Shown here one piece after another: positions 15,551 to 23,940 of a stretch of DNA of 64,000 nucleotides. Positions within the stretch are counted from its first letter, which is position 1. Each line of letters begins with the position of its first letter. Made by a program: the position numbers and the translations under genes. Source of the DNA: DASSUW01 sp963792385. Lineage in GTDB: Bacteria; Actinomycetota; Thermoleophilia; Solirubrobacterales; Solirubrobacteraceae. Under the pieces are notes generated by a model. That model had not been told where the DNA came from. It saw only the letters and a list, made by a program, of their open reading frames with translations, and made no database searches. Where the stretch lies: the NCBI GenBank assembly GCA_963792385.1, contig CAWBVZ010000012.1, positions 1 through 64,000 on the forward strand. Direction: 5' to 3'.

Positions 15551-16690
15551 GTGGGGGACATCAGGGAGATCAAGGCCGCCGTCGTCGGCACGGGGTTCAT
15601 CGGCGTCGTGCACGTGGAGGCGCTGCGCCGCCTCGGGATCGAGGTCATCGGCATCGTTGGCTCGAGCCCTGAGCGGGCGGCCGAGAAGGCAGCGACCGCC
15701 GCCCTCCCGGCTCCGTACCCGAGCTTCGAGGCGATGCTCGACGACCCCGCCGTCGACGTGGTCCACCTCACCACGCCGAACCATCTGCACTTCGATCAGG
15801 CGCGCGCCGCGCTCGCGGTCGGCAAGCACGTCGTGTGCGAGAAGCCGCTCGCGATGACGGCGGCCGAGACGGGAGAGCTGCTGCGGCTGGCCGAGCAGAG
15901 CGGCCTGGTGCACGCGGTCAACTTCAACATCCGCTTCTACGCGCAGTGCCAGGAGGCCCGCGCGCGCGTGCGCGCGGGGGAAATCGGCGACGTGCGGCTC
16001 GTGTCCGGCGGCTACCTGCAGGACTGGCTGCTACTCGACACCGACTGGAACTGGCGGCTCGATCCGGCGGCCGGCGGCGCGCTGCGCGCGGTCGGCGACA
16101 TCGGCTCGCACTGGCTCGATCTCGTGCAGTTCATCACCGGCCAGCACGTCGAGGCCGTGCTCGCCGACCTGACCACGTTCATCCCCGTGCGCCGCCGGCC
16201 GACAGGGCCGGTGGAGACGTTCAGCAACGCCACGGCCGAGGACACCGTCGACACGCCGATGGAGACCGAGGACGCGGCGGGAATCCTGCTGCGGTTCAGC
16301 GGCGGCGCGCGCGGCGTGCTGACCGTGTCGCAGGTGTCTGCGGGACGCAAGAACCGCCTGGGCTGGGAGATCGACGGCTCGGCGAGCGCGCTCGCATGGC
16401 ACTCGGAGGCGCCCGAGGAGCTCTGGATTGGCCACCGCGGCCGGCCGAACGAGCTGCTTCTGAACGAGCGCGGCGACTACCCGCCGGGCCACGCCGAAGG
16501 CTTCCCGGACACGTTCAAGCACCTCTACCGCGCCGTCTACGGCGCCGTCGCGGCCGGTGGCCCGCCGCCCGAGCCGGACTACCCGACGTTCGCCGACGGC
16601 CACGAGGAGGCCGTGATCGGCGAGGCGATCGCGCGCTCGCACGCCGAGCAGCGCTGGGTCTCCGTCACCCCCGTGCCCCAGGAGGTCTGA
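15551..16690 (+). CDS. Gfo/Idh/MocA-family oxidoreductase
   Basis: 379 residues. The N-terminal Rossmann domain has AAVVGTGFIGVVHVEALRRL, VVHLTTPNHLHFDQA and the catalytic-lysine motif CEKPLAM (about 97-103). The C-terminal alpha/beta domain has AGGALRAVGDIGSHWLDLVQF with the family's GDxGxHxxD residues. These enzymes oxidise or epimerise sugars, inositols or sugar acids with NAD(P). GTG start with GGGAGG at 15534-15539. First gene of a five-gene operon with 1-4 bp overlaps, behind a GntR-type operator. Confidence 0.93.
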   Translation: MGDIREIKAAVVGTGFIGVVHVEALRRLGIEVIGIVGSSPERAAEKAATAALPAPYPSFEAMLDDPAVDVVHLTTPNHLHFDQARAALAVGKHVVCEKPLAMTAAETGELLRLAEQSGLVHAVNFNIRFYAQCQEARARVRAGEIGDVRLVSGGYLQDWLLLDTDWNWRLDPAAGGALRAVGDIGSHWLDLVQFITGQHVEAVLADLTTFIPVRRRPTGPVETFSNATAEDTVDTPMETEDAAGILLRFSGGARGVLTVSQVSAGRKNRLGWEIDGSASALAWHSEAPEELWIGHRGRPNELLLNERGDYPPGHAEGFPDTFKHLYRAVYGAVAAGGPPPEPDYPTFADGHEEAVIGEAIARSHAEQRWVSVTPVPQEV

Positions 16691-17607
16691 TGAAGCTCGG
16701 CCTGCTCACGGCGGCCTTCCCGACGCTGACGCTCGACGAGATCGCCGACTGGGCGGCGGCCAACGGCTTCCAGACGCTCGAGGTCGCCTGCTGGCCCGCC
16801 GGGGAGGGCGCGGCGCGGCGCTACGCCGGCGTCTGCCACATCGACGTCGAGACGCTCGATGCCGCGAAGGCGGCCGAGATCGTCGCCGGGCTCGAGCGGC
16901 GCGGCCTCTCGATCTCCGCGCTCGCCTACTACCCGAACCCGCTGTCGCCCGACGCCGAGGCGCGCGCCGCCGCGCACGACCACCTGCGCCGCGTGATCGA
17001 GGGCGCGGCGACGCTTGGCGTCGACACCGTCGGCACGTTCGTCGGCCGCGACCGCACGCGCAACCTGCCCGACAGCCTCGCCGACTTCCGCGAGGTGTGG
17101 CCGCCGCTCGTCGCACACGCGGCCGAGCACGGCGTCCGGATCGCGATCGAGAACTGCCCGATGATCTTCTCCTACGACGAGTGGCCGGGCGGCGACAACC
17201 TCGCCTTCGCGCCGGCGATCTGGCGCGAGATGTTCACCGCGATCCCGGACGAGCACTTCGGCCTGAACTTCGACCCGTCGCACCTGATCTGGCAGATGAT
17301 CGACGTCGAGCGCGCCGTGCACGAGTTCGGCGACCGGATCTTCCACGTGCACGGCAAGGATCTCGAGGTGCGGCCCGACGGGCTCTACGAGCACGGCGTG
17401 ATGAGCCTCGGGATCGGCTGGCAGGTGCCACGCCTGTGCGGGCTCGGGCAGGTCGACTGGGGTCGCTTCATCGGCGCGCTGTACGCGGTCGGCTACGACA
17501 ACGTCGTCTCGATCGAGCACGAGGACCGGCGCTTCGAAGGCTCGGTCGAGCTCGTCCAGCGCGGCTTCATCATCGCCCGGAACACGCTCCGGCCGCTGCT
17601 CGCGTGA
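16690..17607 (+). CDS. Sugar phosphate isomerase/epimerase (xylose isomerase-like TIM barrel)
   Basis: 305 residues, AP_endonuc_2/xylose-isomerase-like barrel. Metal-binding residues are visible in IAIENCPMIF (Glu), GLNFDPSHLIWQ (Asp, His), FHVHGKD (His) and SIEHED (Glu). The fold is shared by IolE/IolI-type and hydroxypyruvate isomerases and by 3-keto-sugar epimerases or hydrolases that follow a Gfo/Idh step. Starts one base before the end of the oxidoreductase (TGATG). The pairing with a Gfo/Idh enzyme suggests oxidation followed by isomerisation of one substrate. Confidence 0.9.
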   Translation: MKLGLLTAAFPTLTLDEIADWAAANGFQTLEVACWPAGEGAARRYAGVCHIDVETLDAAKAAEIVAGLERRGLSISALAYYPNPLSPDAEARAAAHDHLRRVIEGAATLGVDTVGTFVGRDRTRNLPDSLADFREVWPPLVAHAAEHGVRIAIENCPMIFSYDEWPGGDNLAFAPAIWREMFTAIPDEHFGLNFDPSHLIWQMIDVERAVHEFGDRIFHVHGKDLEVRPDGLYEHGVMSLGIGWQVPRLCGLGQVDWGRFIGALYAVGYDNVVSIEHEDRRFEGSVELVQRGFIIARNTLRPLLA

Positions 17608-18599
17608 TCGGCCTGACCAAGCTGGCGGCCGGCGAGGGCAACGTCGAGCTCGCCGAGCGGCCCGAGCGCCCGCCCGACGCCGGCGAGGTGCTGCTCGACG
17701 TGGCCGCGGCCGGCGTCTGCGGCACCGACCTGCACATCTGGCTCGGCGAGTACGCGTGCGTGCCGCCGATGACGATGGGCCACGAGATCTGCGGCACCGT
17801 CGCCGCGCTCGGCGACGGGGTCGACCACGGCTGGCTGGGCGCACGCGTGACGGTCGAGACGTTCTTCTCGACGTGCGGTGAGTGCCGCTACTGCCGCGCC
17901 GGCCGCCTCAGCGTGTGCGAGCAGCGCCGCTCGATCGGCACGCACGTGGACGGCGGCTTCGCGCCGCGCCTGGTGCTCCCGGCGCGCAACCTGCACCGCG
18001 TGCCGGACGCGCTGCCCGACGCCGGCGCGGCGCTGTCCGAGCCGCTCGCGTGCGTCTGCAACTCGCTGCTCGATCCGAGCGCGGTCCGGCCCGGCGACGA
18101 CGTGCTGGTGATCGGCCCGGGCGCGATCGGGCTGATCGCGGCGCAGGTCGCGCGCGCGTGCGGCGGGCGCGTGACCGTGCGCGGGACGGAGCGGGACGAC
18201 GCCCGCCTGGCGCTCGCGCGCGAGCTCGGGTTCTCCGTGTCCGTCGCCGGGCGCGAGGACGCTCCGGCAGCCGACGTGGTCGTCGAGTGCTCGGGCTCCG
18301 GCCCTGGGATCACGGACGGACTGGGCGCGGTGCGGCGGCGGGGGCGGCTGGTGCAGATCGGCCTGCGCGGCGCCGACGTAACGGTCCCGTTCGACTTGAT
18401 CTGCTTCCACGAGCTGACCGTCACCGCGGGCTTCGCGTCGAACCCCGGCTCGTGGCGGCGGGCGATGGCGCTACTGGAGAGCGGCGCCGTCGAGCTTGCC
18501 CCGCTGGTGACCGAGGTCGTGCCGCTGGCCGCCTGGGCGCGCGCGTTCGAGGCATCGCGCGCCGGCGACGGCGTGAAATACGTCCTGGACCCGCGATGA
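17604..18599 (+). CDS. Zinc-dependent alcohol dehydrogenase (sorbitol/threonine dehydrogenase type)
   Basis: 331 residues of the medium-chain dehydrogenase family. Catalytic zinc ligands are seen in GVCGTD and GHEICG. Structural zinc cysteines are in TCGECRYCRAGRLSVC. The NAD fold carries VLVIGPGAIGLIAAQVARA. GTG start in a GTGA overlap. In this operon it probably oxidises a polyol or sugar hydroxyl. Substrate unknown. Confidence 0.92.
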   Translation: MIGLTKLAAGEGNVELAERPERPPDAGEVLLDVAAAGVCGTDLHIWLGEYACVPPMTMGHEICGTVAALGDGVDHGWLGARVTVETFFSTCGECRYCRAGRLSVCEQRRSIGTHVDGGFAPRLVLPARNLHRVPDALPDAGAALSEPLACVCNSLLDPSAVRPGDDVLVIGPGAIGLIAAQVARACGGRVTVRGTERDDARLALARELGFSVSVAGREDAPAADVVVECSGSGPGITDGLGAVRRRGRLVQIGLRGADVTVPFDLICFHELTVTAGFASNPGSWRRAMALLESGAVELAPLVTEVVPLAAWARAFEASRAGDGVKYVLDPR

Positions 18600-19231
18600 C
18601 CGCCGTGATCTTCGACTGCGACGGCACGCTGGTGGACTCCGAGCCGCTGGCACGGCTGGCGTGGGAGCGGTCGCTCGCGCCGTACGGCTACGAGCACACG
18701 GACGCCGATGCCGACGCCTGCATCGGGCTGCCGTACCCGCGCGTGCACGCGTACTTCGCCGAGCGCGTCGAGCTGCCGGCGGCCGAGCCGTTCTGGGGAG
18801 TCTTCTCCGGCCAGTTGTTCACGCTGATCGACACCGAGCTCCTCCCGTTCGACGACGCGGTCGGCGCCGCACGCGAACTGCGCGAGCGCGGCATCCCCGT
18901 CGCGGTCGCCTCCTCCAGCCCCCGCGAGCGCCTGGACCGCACGCTCTCGCGTGCCGGCCTCCTCGACGCGTTCGACGTGACCGTGGCGGGCGACGAGGTC
19001 ACTCACGGCAAGCCCGCGCCGGACATGTTCCTCCTCGCGGCCGAGCGGCTCGGCGTTCCCGCGGAGACGTGCATCGTGATCGAGGACAGCCCGCCGGGCG
19101 TGCGCGCCGGCGTGGCCGCCGGGATGCACACGATCGCGGTCTGCCGCGTGCCCGGGACCGAGGCGTCGCTCGCGGAGGCGGATCGGGTGCTTGACACCGT
19201 CAGCGCGGACGCCATCCTCCAGGCCGCATGA
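18596..19231 (+). CDS. HAD-superfamily sugar phosphatase / phosphoglucomutase-like hydrolase
   Basis: 211 residues. HAD motif I is VIFDCDGTLVDSEP, motif II is the serine in VAVASSSPRERL, the lysine is in THGKPAPDMFLLAAERLG and motif IV is IEDSPPGVRAGVAAGM. The cap domain between motifs I and II is of the beta-phosphoglucomutase / 2-deoxyglucose-6-phosphatase type. Likely a sugar-phosphate phosphatase for the same pathway. ATGA overlap with the dehydrogenase before it and the DUF4432 gene after it. Confidence 0.9.
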   Translation: MTAVIFDCDGTLVDSEPLARLAWERSLAPYGYEHTDADADACIGLPYPRVHAYFAERVELPAAEPFWGVFSGQLFTLIDTELLPFDDAVGAARELRERGIPVAVASSSPRERLDRTLSRAGLLDAFDVTVAGDEVTHGKPAPDMFLLAAERLGVPAETCIVIEDSPPGVRAGVAAGMHTIAVCRVPGTEASLAEADRVLDTVSADAILQAA

Positions 19232-20154
19232 ACGCCACCGCGATCTCCTCCATCGTCGCCGAGGGCAAGGCGGCCGGCTGCCGCGCGATCGACCTCCGGG
19301 TCGACGGCGGGATCGACGTGCGCCTGCTCCCGGATCGCGGGCTCGACGCCGGCGACGCGTGGTTCGGCGGCGTGAAGTTCTCCTGGACCTCGCCGGTCGG
19401 TGAGACCGCTCCGGTGTGGGACGACTGGATGAAGTCGTTCGGCGGCGGGCTGGTCACGACCTGCGGGCTGCTCAACGTCGGCGTGCCGTCCGAGGGGCAC
19501 CCGCAGCACGGCGAGTTCACGTACCAGAAGGCGCGCGTGACGGCGGTCGAGCCGCTGCACGACGGCGTCCTCGAAGTGCGCGGCAGCATCGCCGAGGTCG
19601 CCGCGCTCGGCCACCACCTCGAGATCGAGCGGACGTGGCGCACGCACGGTGGCGAGGGGCAGCTGGAGCTCGAGGACGTGCTCACCAACCGCGGCCGCGA
19701 GATGTCGCCGGCGCTGCAGCTCTACCACGTCAACCTCGGGCCTCCGTTGTGGGCCGACGGCGCCGAGCTCCAGCTCGACGCCCGCGCGACCCACCCGCGC
19801 GACGAGGACGCCGCGGCGTACGCGGACTCCTGGCAGCGCGGCCCGGGAATCGTCGAGGGCGCCCGCGAGCGCGTGTTCGAGCACGAGGTCGCGCCGGGTC
19901 CCGACGGCTGGTGCAGCGCGACGGTCCGCAACCCGTCGCTCGGCCTCGAGGTCGAGGTGCGCTGGGATGTCGCGACGCTGCCGCGGATGTGGCAGTGGGT
20001 GCATCCAGGGCTTGGGCTCGGCGTGCTCGGCCTCGAGCCGGCCAACTGCTCCGTGCTCGGCGTCGCCCACGACCGCGCCGAGGGCCGGCTGCCGGAGCTC
20101 GCGCCCGGCGAGCAGCGCCGCACGCGGCTTCAAATCCGCGCCCGCCGGGTGTAG
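19228..20154 (+). CDS. DUF4432 aldose 1-epimerase-like protein
   Basis: 308 residues, a galactose-mutarotase-like beta sandwich (DUF4432). It shows LRVDGGIDVRLLPDRGLDAGDAWFGG, the GLVTTCGLLNVG strand, the QLYHVNLG active-site region with His, and ANCSVLG near the end. Family members sit in carbohydrate clusters and are thought to epimerise or bind hexoses or their lactones. Last gene of the 15.5-20.2 kb operon. Confidence 0.88.
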   Translation: MNATAISSIVAEGKAAGCRAIDLRVDGGIDVRLLPDRGLDAGDAWFGGVKFSWTSPVGETAPVWDDWMKSFGGGLVTTCGLLNVGVPSEGHPQHGEFTYQKARVTAVEPLHDGVLEVRGSIAEVAALGHHLEIERTWRTHGGEGQLELEDVLTNRGREMSPALQLYHVNLGPPLWADGAELQLDARATHPRDEDAAAYADSWQRGPGIVEGARERVFEHEVAPGPDGWCSATVRNPSLGLEVEVRWDVATLPRMWQWVHPGLGLGVLGLEPANCSVLGVAHDRAEGRLPELAPGEQRRTRLQIRARRV

Positions 20155-20217
20155 CCTCGGCGGCCGATGGCACGAAGTACCTAGGCATACGCCGAGTACC
20201 CGAGGCCGCCTCCTTCC

Positions 20218-20248
20218 GCGTGCACCGCTTATCGCTGCCCGTGCACGC
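20218..20248. terminator. 8-bp inverted repeat before the GNAT gene
   Basis: GCGTGCAC (20218-20225) and GTGCACGC (20241-20248) pair perfectly with a 15-base loop and are followed by TT, 64 bp after the DUF4432 stop. It lies directly upstream of the ribosome binding site GAGAGGAG of the next gene. It could end the sugar operon or restrict entry to the GNAT gene. Confidence 0.5.
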
Positions 20249-20263
20249 TTGAGAGGAGACGCA

Positions 20264-20680
20264 GTGCCTGAGATCAGACGGATCCGCCAGACCGAGGCGG
20301 ACGCGGTGATCGAGTTGTGGGGCGGCCCGCTGAAGGAGCGCGGCCGGCGCAACATCGCCGCCATGCTCGTGCTCGCCGCGTCGAGCCACCGCGCGGCCTG
20401 CTTCGTCGCGGTGGAGGCCGAGCGAGTGGTCGGCTTCGTGCTCGCCGAGCTGGTCGAAGACGGGCTCCTGCCCTGCCAATTCGGCCGCGTAGAGGAGCGG
20501 TCCGTGGGCGAAGACGAGGAGGTCGAGCGCGCGCTTGTCGCCGCGGCGCTGGAGTGGCTGTACGAGCACGATGTGTTCGTCGTCCGCGCCGAAGTCGCGC
20601 TCGGCGAGCCCGGCGAGCAGCTGCTCGAATCGCTTGGCTTCGAACGCGAGGCGATCCGGTTCGCGCACTACCGCGAGTGA
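20264..20680 (+). CDS. GNAT-family N-acetyltransferase
   Basis: 138 residues. It has the N-terminal IRRIRQTEADAVIELW strand-helix, the central beta strands CFVAVEAERVVGFVLAELV, a helix with ALVAAALEWL in the acetyl-CoA-binding region (less canonical than the usual Q/RxxGxG/A), and a C-terminal LLESLGFEREAIRF. GTG start at 20264 follows GAGAGGAGAC. Substrate unknown. Stands alone between the sugar operon and a convergent gene. Confidence 0.82.
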   Translation: MPEIRRIRQTEADAVIELWGGPLKERGRRNIAAMLVLAASSHRAACFVAVEAERVVGFVLAELVEDGLLPCQFGRVEERSVGEDEEVERALVAAALEWLYEHDVFVVRAEVALGEPGEQLLESLGFEREAIRFAHYRE

Positions 20681-20691
20681 CGTTCTCCGCG

Positions 20692-21093
20692 CTACGGGTC
20701 GAGGTCGATGCGCACCGCGAGCAGGTCCGTGCCCATCAGCCGGACGGTCGCCGCGTGCGTGGCCGGCATTTCGCGCAGCCGCGCTCGCGGGTCCTCGTCC
20801 GGCGCCGGGTGGGCGGTGCCGGTGCGCCACCGGCGGCCAATCTTGATCCGCACGCGCGGGTCGGCCTGGATGTTGCGCACGTACGCGGCGCGGCGGCCGT
20901 GCTCGGCCACGATCCACACGGTGTCGCCTTCGATCACGCGCCCGACAGGCGTGCGCCGCGGCTGGCCGCTCTTCCGTCCCGTGGTCTCGAGGATCGCGAT
21001 CCCGGGCACGGCCAGCCCGGCGTTGGCGGCGGACTTGACGAGCGGGTTGAACAGGCGTGTGCTGAAGAAGGTCGAAGCCCGTCGACGGTCCAC
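20692..21093 (-). CDS. Deazaflavin (F420)-dependent nitroreductase-family protein
   Basis: 133 residues of the DUF385/Ddn family: LETTGRKSGQPRRTPVGRVIEGDTVWIVAEHG followed by YVRNIQADPRVRIKIGRRW, the F420-binding split barrel. Split into shorter pieces, the key motifs are TGRKSGQPRRTPVG and NIQADPRVRIK. These proteins use F420H2 to reduce quinones or nitro compounds. The GTG at 21093 is chosen because family similarity begins there; the longer open frame upstream runs antisense to the next gene. Confidence 0.85.
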   Translation of the reverse strand: MDRRRASTFFSTRLFNPLVKSAANAGLAVPGIAILETTGRKSGQPRRTPVGRVIEGDTVWIVAEHGRRAAYVRNIQADPRVRIKIGRRWRTGTAHPAPDEDPRARLREMPATHAATVRLMGTDLLAVRIDLDP

Positions 21094-21136
21094 CGCGGGG
21101 AGGCTACCTCGCGCTGGGCGATGCAACGATGCCGGG

Positions 21137-21595
21137 GTGCTGCGCCGACTGCCTCGTGACCTCGTCGGGGACGCGCTCGCCGCGGGACTCGCCGGCGCGG
21201 TGTGCTCCGGGCTGCCCTCCACAGCGTGGACCGTGGCGCGCGGCGACGACGTACTTGACGGTGCTCGCGCAGCCGGCGCCATTCTGCTGCCCCGCGAGGA
21301 GCGCACGGCCGTGCTCTTGGCTGCCGCGGTGCCCGTCCACCTCGCGCTCTCGTTGGGCTGGGCGGGCGTCATCGCCGCCGCGCTGCCGCGTCGGGCAGAG
21401 CCGGCATCGGGAGTCGTCGCCGGTTTGGGAATCGCCGCCCTCGACCTGTCCGTGATCGGGCGGCGGATCCCGGCCATCCGAGCGCTCCCGCAGGGCCGGC
21501 AGTGGGCGGATCACATGGCGTTTGGCCTCTGTGTCGGGCTCGTCGTGCGGGCGCGGAGACGCGCCCGGCTCACCGCGAGCGTCAGCTCGGACTAG
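21137..21595 (+). CDS. Small membrane protein, function unknown
   Basis: 152 residues from a GTG at 21137. Hydrophobic stretches include ALAAGLAGAVCSGLP (about 13-27), AVLLAAAVPVHLALSLGWAGVIAAAL (two short helices) and HMAFGLCVGLVV near the end. I recognise no domain. It is divergent from the F420 enzyme, 43 bp away, and its last 14 bp overlap the end of the convergent gene. Confidence 0.65.
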   Translation: MLRRLPRDLVGDALAAGLAGAVCSGLPSTAWTVARGDDVLDGARAAGAILLPREERTAVLLAAAVPVHLALSLGWAGVIAAALPRRAEPASGVVAGLGIAALDLSVIGRRIPAIRALPQGRQWADHMAFGLCVGLVVRARRRARLTASVSSD

Positions 21596-22271
21596 CCAGG
21601 CGACACGCGCGCGGGAGCGGATGCGCGAGCCGGTCGCGATCGCCGAGCGGGACGATCCGGCACCAGGTGAAGCGCCCGCTGTCGAAATGAGCGACCAGCC
21701 GGAACGGGATCCCGATGACGCCCTTCCCGGTCTCGGAAGCGCCACTCTCGAACCGGGCGGTGACGGCGACGCAGTTGTACGCCGCGGCCGCGTGTGCCAG
21801 CTCGGCGGCCGGGTCGGCGCCGTCGAGCCGGCGCGGGAACGGCTCGCAGTCGACGCCGCGGATGCGCCGTTTGGTGCGAGCGTGCGCGTCGACGCCGATG
21901 CGCGACTTGGCCGACGCCAGCAGCGCGTGGCGTGTCGCGATCCGCCGCGCGGCCGCCGCCCCGGCTCCGAGGTCGGCTTGCCCACTCCCGCGGCGCGGGC
22001 GCTGCTCACGGTCGGCGGATGCCAGCGTCGCGGCGTGCCGCTCGGCGGCGGCGCGCTGCTCGCGTTCGCGTGCGGCCTGACGGTCGTCGGCCACACCCGG
22101 AAGAAAGATCGCTGCCGCCGCGCCGACGACAACGACCAGCCCAACCGCGCCGATCACGATCGTCTTCCACGGGACGGGCGGCACGACGGCGTCGCGCGGA
22201 GGCGTCCACAGCCCGAGCCACGCTCCCAGCACCTCAAAACGCCCAAGCCGGTCCGGAGGCTGCCCGCCCAT
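21582..22271 (-). CDS. Single-pass membrane protein with coiled-coil-like segment, function unknown
   Basis: 229 residues. AAGAGG sits right before the ATG at 22271 and fixes the start. A cytoplasmic N-terminus (about 1-33) precedes one membrane helix, IVIGAVGLVVVVGAAAAIFL (about 36-56), then an Arg/Glu/Ala-rich helix (DDRQAAREREQRAAAERHAA) and a C-terminal extracytoplasmic domain with YNCVAVTARFE and FTWCRIVPLGD, whose two cysteines could form a disulfide. No known family is recognised. Confidence 0.75.
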   Translation of the reverse strand: MGGQPPDRLGRFEVLGAWLGLWTPPRDAVVPPVPWKTIVIGAVGLVVVVGAAAAIFLPGVADDRQAAREREQRAAAERHAATLASADREQRPRRGSGQADLGAGAAAARRIATRHALLASAKSRIGVDAHARTKRRIRGVDCEPFPRRLDGADPAAELAHAAAAYNCVAVTARFESGASETGKGVIGIPFRLVAHFDSGRFTWCRIVPLGDRDRLAHPLPRACRLASPS

Positions 22272-22288
22272 CCTCTTGAGGCTAGAGC

Positions 22289-23086
22289 TCAGCTGCCGTT
22301 GTAGCCCGGCAGCTCGACGTCGAACTGCACGTCGAGTCCATACCGGTCGCCGGCGTAGCGCGACTCGCACAGCTCCAGCGGCCGGCCGTCCTGGTCGTGG
22401 ATCACGCGCTTCTCCACCAGTAGCGGTGACCCGACCTCCACGCCGAGCAGCGCCGCGTCGTCGGGGCCGGCGGCCTCGGCGCCGAGCCGCGCGCGGCCCA
22501 TCGTCGGCACGTGGCCGCCCTCGACCAGCGTGTCGTGGAGCGACCGGTGCTCGAGGTCGGCGTTCTGCAGCAGCACGGCGAGAGCGGCCGGGAAGATCGC
22601 CTCCTCGATCGCCATCGGCTCGTCGTCGGCGACGCGTAGGCGGCGGAGGGCGAGCACGAGCGTGTCGGGCTGGAGCTGCAGCCGCGACGCCTCGGCTGGG
22701 CGCGGCTCGCGGACTGAGCGGTCGAGCAGCTGCGAGCTGGGGACGCGGCCGCGGCGGCGCATCTCCTCCGTGAACGAGAGAAGGTTGCCGGCCTGGCGGT
22801 GCACGGGCGGCTCGGCGACGAACGTGCCGCGCCCCGGCACGCGGTACACGATCCCCTCCTGGGCGAGCCGCTGGACCGCGTTGCGGGCGGTCATCCGGCT
22901 CACGCCGAACTCTTCGCACAGCATCGCGTCGGACGGCAGCGGGTCGTCGGCCTTCAGGTCCGCGATGCGCGTCCGCAGCGCCTGCTCGATCTCGTAGTAG
23001 CGCGGGACGAACGAGCGTGCCGGCGGGTCGTCCACGGGCTTGCCCGGGACCCGCGCGCGCCTGCCCATGCCGTGTCCGGCGGCCAT
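22289..23086 (-). CDS. GntR-family regulator, HutC/DasR/NagR subfamily (UTRA domain)
   Basis: 265 residues. Residues about 28-98 are a GntR winged helix: YEIEQALRTRIADLKADDPL, EEFGVSRMTARNAVQRLAQEG and the wing YRVPGRGTFVAEPP. A UTRA effector domain follows (about 120-260), with VLALRRLRVADDEPMAIEE and the closing LELCESRYAGDRY typical of DasR, NagR and HutC. NagR and DasR sense GlcN-6-P or GlcNAc-6-P. Cotranscribed with the SDR upstream (TGATG overlap). Probably the regulator binding the three GTNTANAC operators at 4111, 15517 and 23911, including its own promoter. Confidence 0.92.
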   Translation of the reverse strand: MAAGHGMGRRARVPGKPVDDPPARSFVPRYYEIEQALRTRIADLKADDPLPSDAMLCEEFGVSRMTARNAVQRLAQEGIVYRVPGRGTFVAEPPVHRQAGNLLSFTEEMRRRGRVPSSQLLDRSVREPRPAEASRLQLQPDTLVLALRRLRVADDEPMAIEEAIFPAALAVLLQNADLEHRSLHDTLVEGGHVPTMGRARLGAEAAGPDDAALLGVEVGSPLLVEKRVIHDQDGRPLELCESRYAGDRYGLDVQFDVELPGYNGS

Positions 23087-23904
23087 CAGTCGCGCGCGTG
23101 CCCGACGGTGCCGTTGATGGTCAGGCCGCCGTCGAGGACCAGCTCCTGGCCGGTCATGTAGCGGGAGGCGTCGGAGGCGAGGAAGAGCGTCGCGTCGGCG
23201 ACCTCCTCGGCCGTCCCGAGCCGGTGCAGCCCGATCCGCTGCTCGTACACGGCGCGCACCTCGGGCGTGAACGCGGTCTTGTTCAAAGGCGTGTCGATCG
23301 CTCCGGGAGCGATCGCGTTGACCGTGATCGCGTGGTCGGCGAGTTCGAGCGCGAGCACCTTGGTCATCGCGACGATCGCGCCCTTGGCGGCGATGTACGC
23401 TCCGAGATCGGCCACCACCAGGATGTCGGCGGCGCTCGAGACGTTGATGATCCGGCCGCCCGCGCCCGCGGCGACCATCGCCCGCCCGGCTGCCCGGCAG
23501 CCGTAGAAGTAGCCGTGCAGGTTCGCGGCCAGCAGGCCGTGCCAGTCCTCGTCGGAGGTCTCCAGCAGCGGCTTGACCATCAGGCGCGCCGCGTTGTTGA
23601 TCCAGATGTCGATCCCGCCGAAGCGATCGCAGGCGAGCTCGGCCAGGCGGTCGACGTCGGCCACCGCACCCGTGTCGCCCTCGACCAGGAAGCAGTCCAC
23701 GCCGTGCTCGCGCACGCCCGCCTCGGTGCGCTCCGCACCCTCCGGGTCCGTCTTGTAGATCCCCGCCACGTGCGCGCCGGCGGCGCCGAGCGCGAGCGCG
23801 ATTGCGCTGCCGATCCCCGTCGACGCGCCCGTGACGACGGCGCGGCGGCCACGGAGGCTGAAGGCGGACGGCGTAGCCGTTGCGGCGTCGGTTTGGGAAC
23901 TCAT
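23086..23904 (-). CDS. Short-chain dehydrogenase/reductase (SDR)
   Basis: 272 residues, classical SDR: TGASTGIG for NAD(P) (about 25), NNAARL, the Ser of IINVSSAADI, YIAAK for the Tyr/Lys pair, and PGAIDTPLNK. C-terminal YMTGQELVLDGGLTINGT. Similar to glucose or gluconate dehydrogenases. Transcribed from a promoter carrying GntR operator 3 and followed by the GntR gene, so it belongs to the same regulon. Confidence 0.9.
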   Translation of the reverse strand: MSSQTDAATATPSAFSLRGRRAVVTGASTGIGSAIALALGAAGAHVAGIYKTDPEGAERTEAGVREHGVDCFLVEGDTGAVADVDRLAELACDRFGGIDIWINNAARLMVKPLLETSDEDWHGLLAANLHGYFYGCRAAGRAMVAAGAGGRIINVSSAADILVVADLGAYIAAKGAIVAMTKVLALELADHAITVNAIAPGAIDTPLNKTAFTPEVRAVYEQRIGLHRLGTAEEVADATLFLASDASRYMTGQELVLDGGLTINGTVGHARD

Positions 23905-23910
23905 GTCCGG

Positions 23911-23922
23911 TTGTCTAGACGG
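23911..23922. promoter_or_regulatory. Putative GntR/HutC-type operator 3 (GTCTAGAC core)
   Basis: TTGTCTAGACGG lies 6 bp upstream of the SDR ATG (23904, leftward). The core GTCTAGAC is identical to operator 2 and differs by one base from operator 1. It probably gives autoregulation of the SDR-GntR pair. Confidence 0.7.
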
Positions 23923-23940
23923 GTTGCCTCGAGCGCGACA

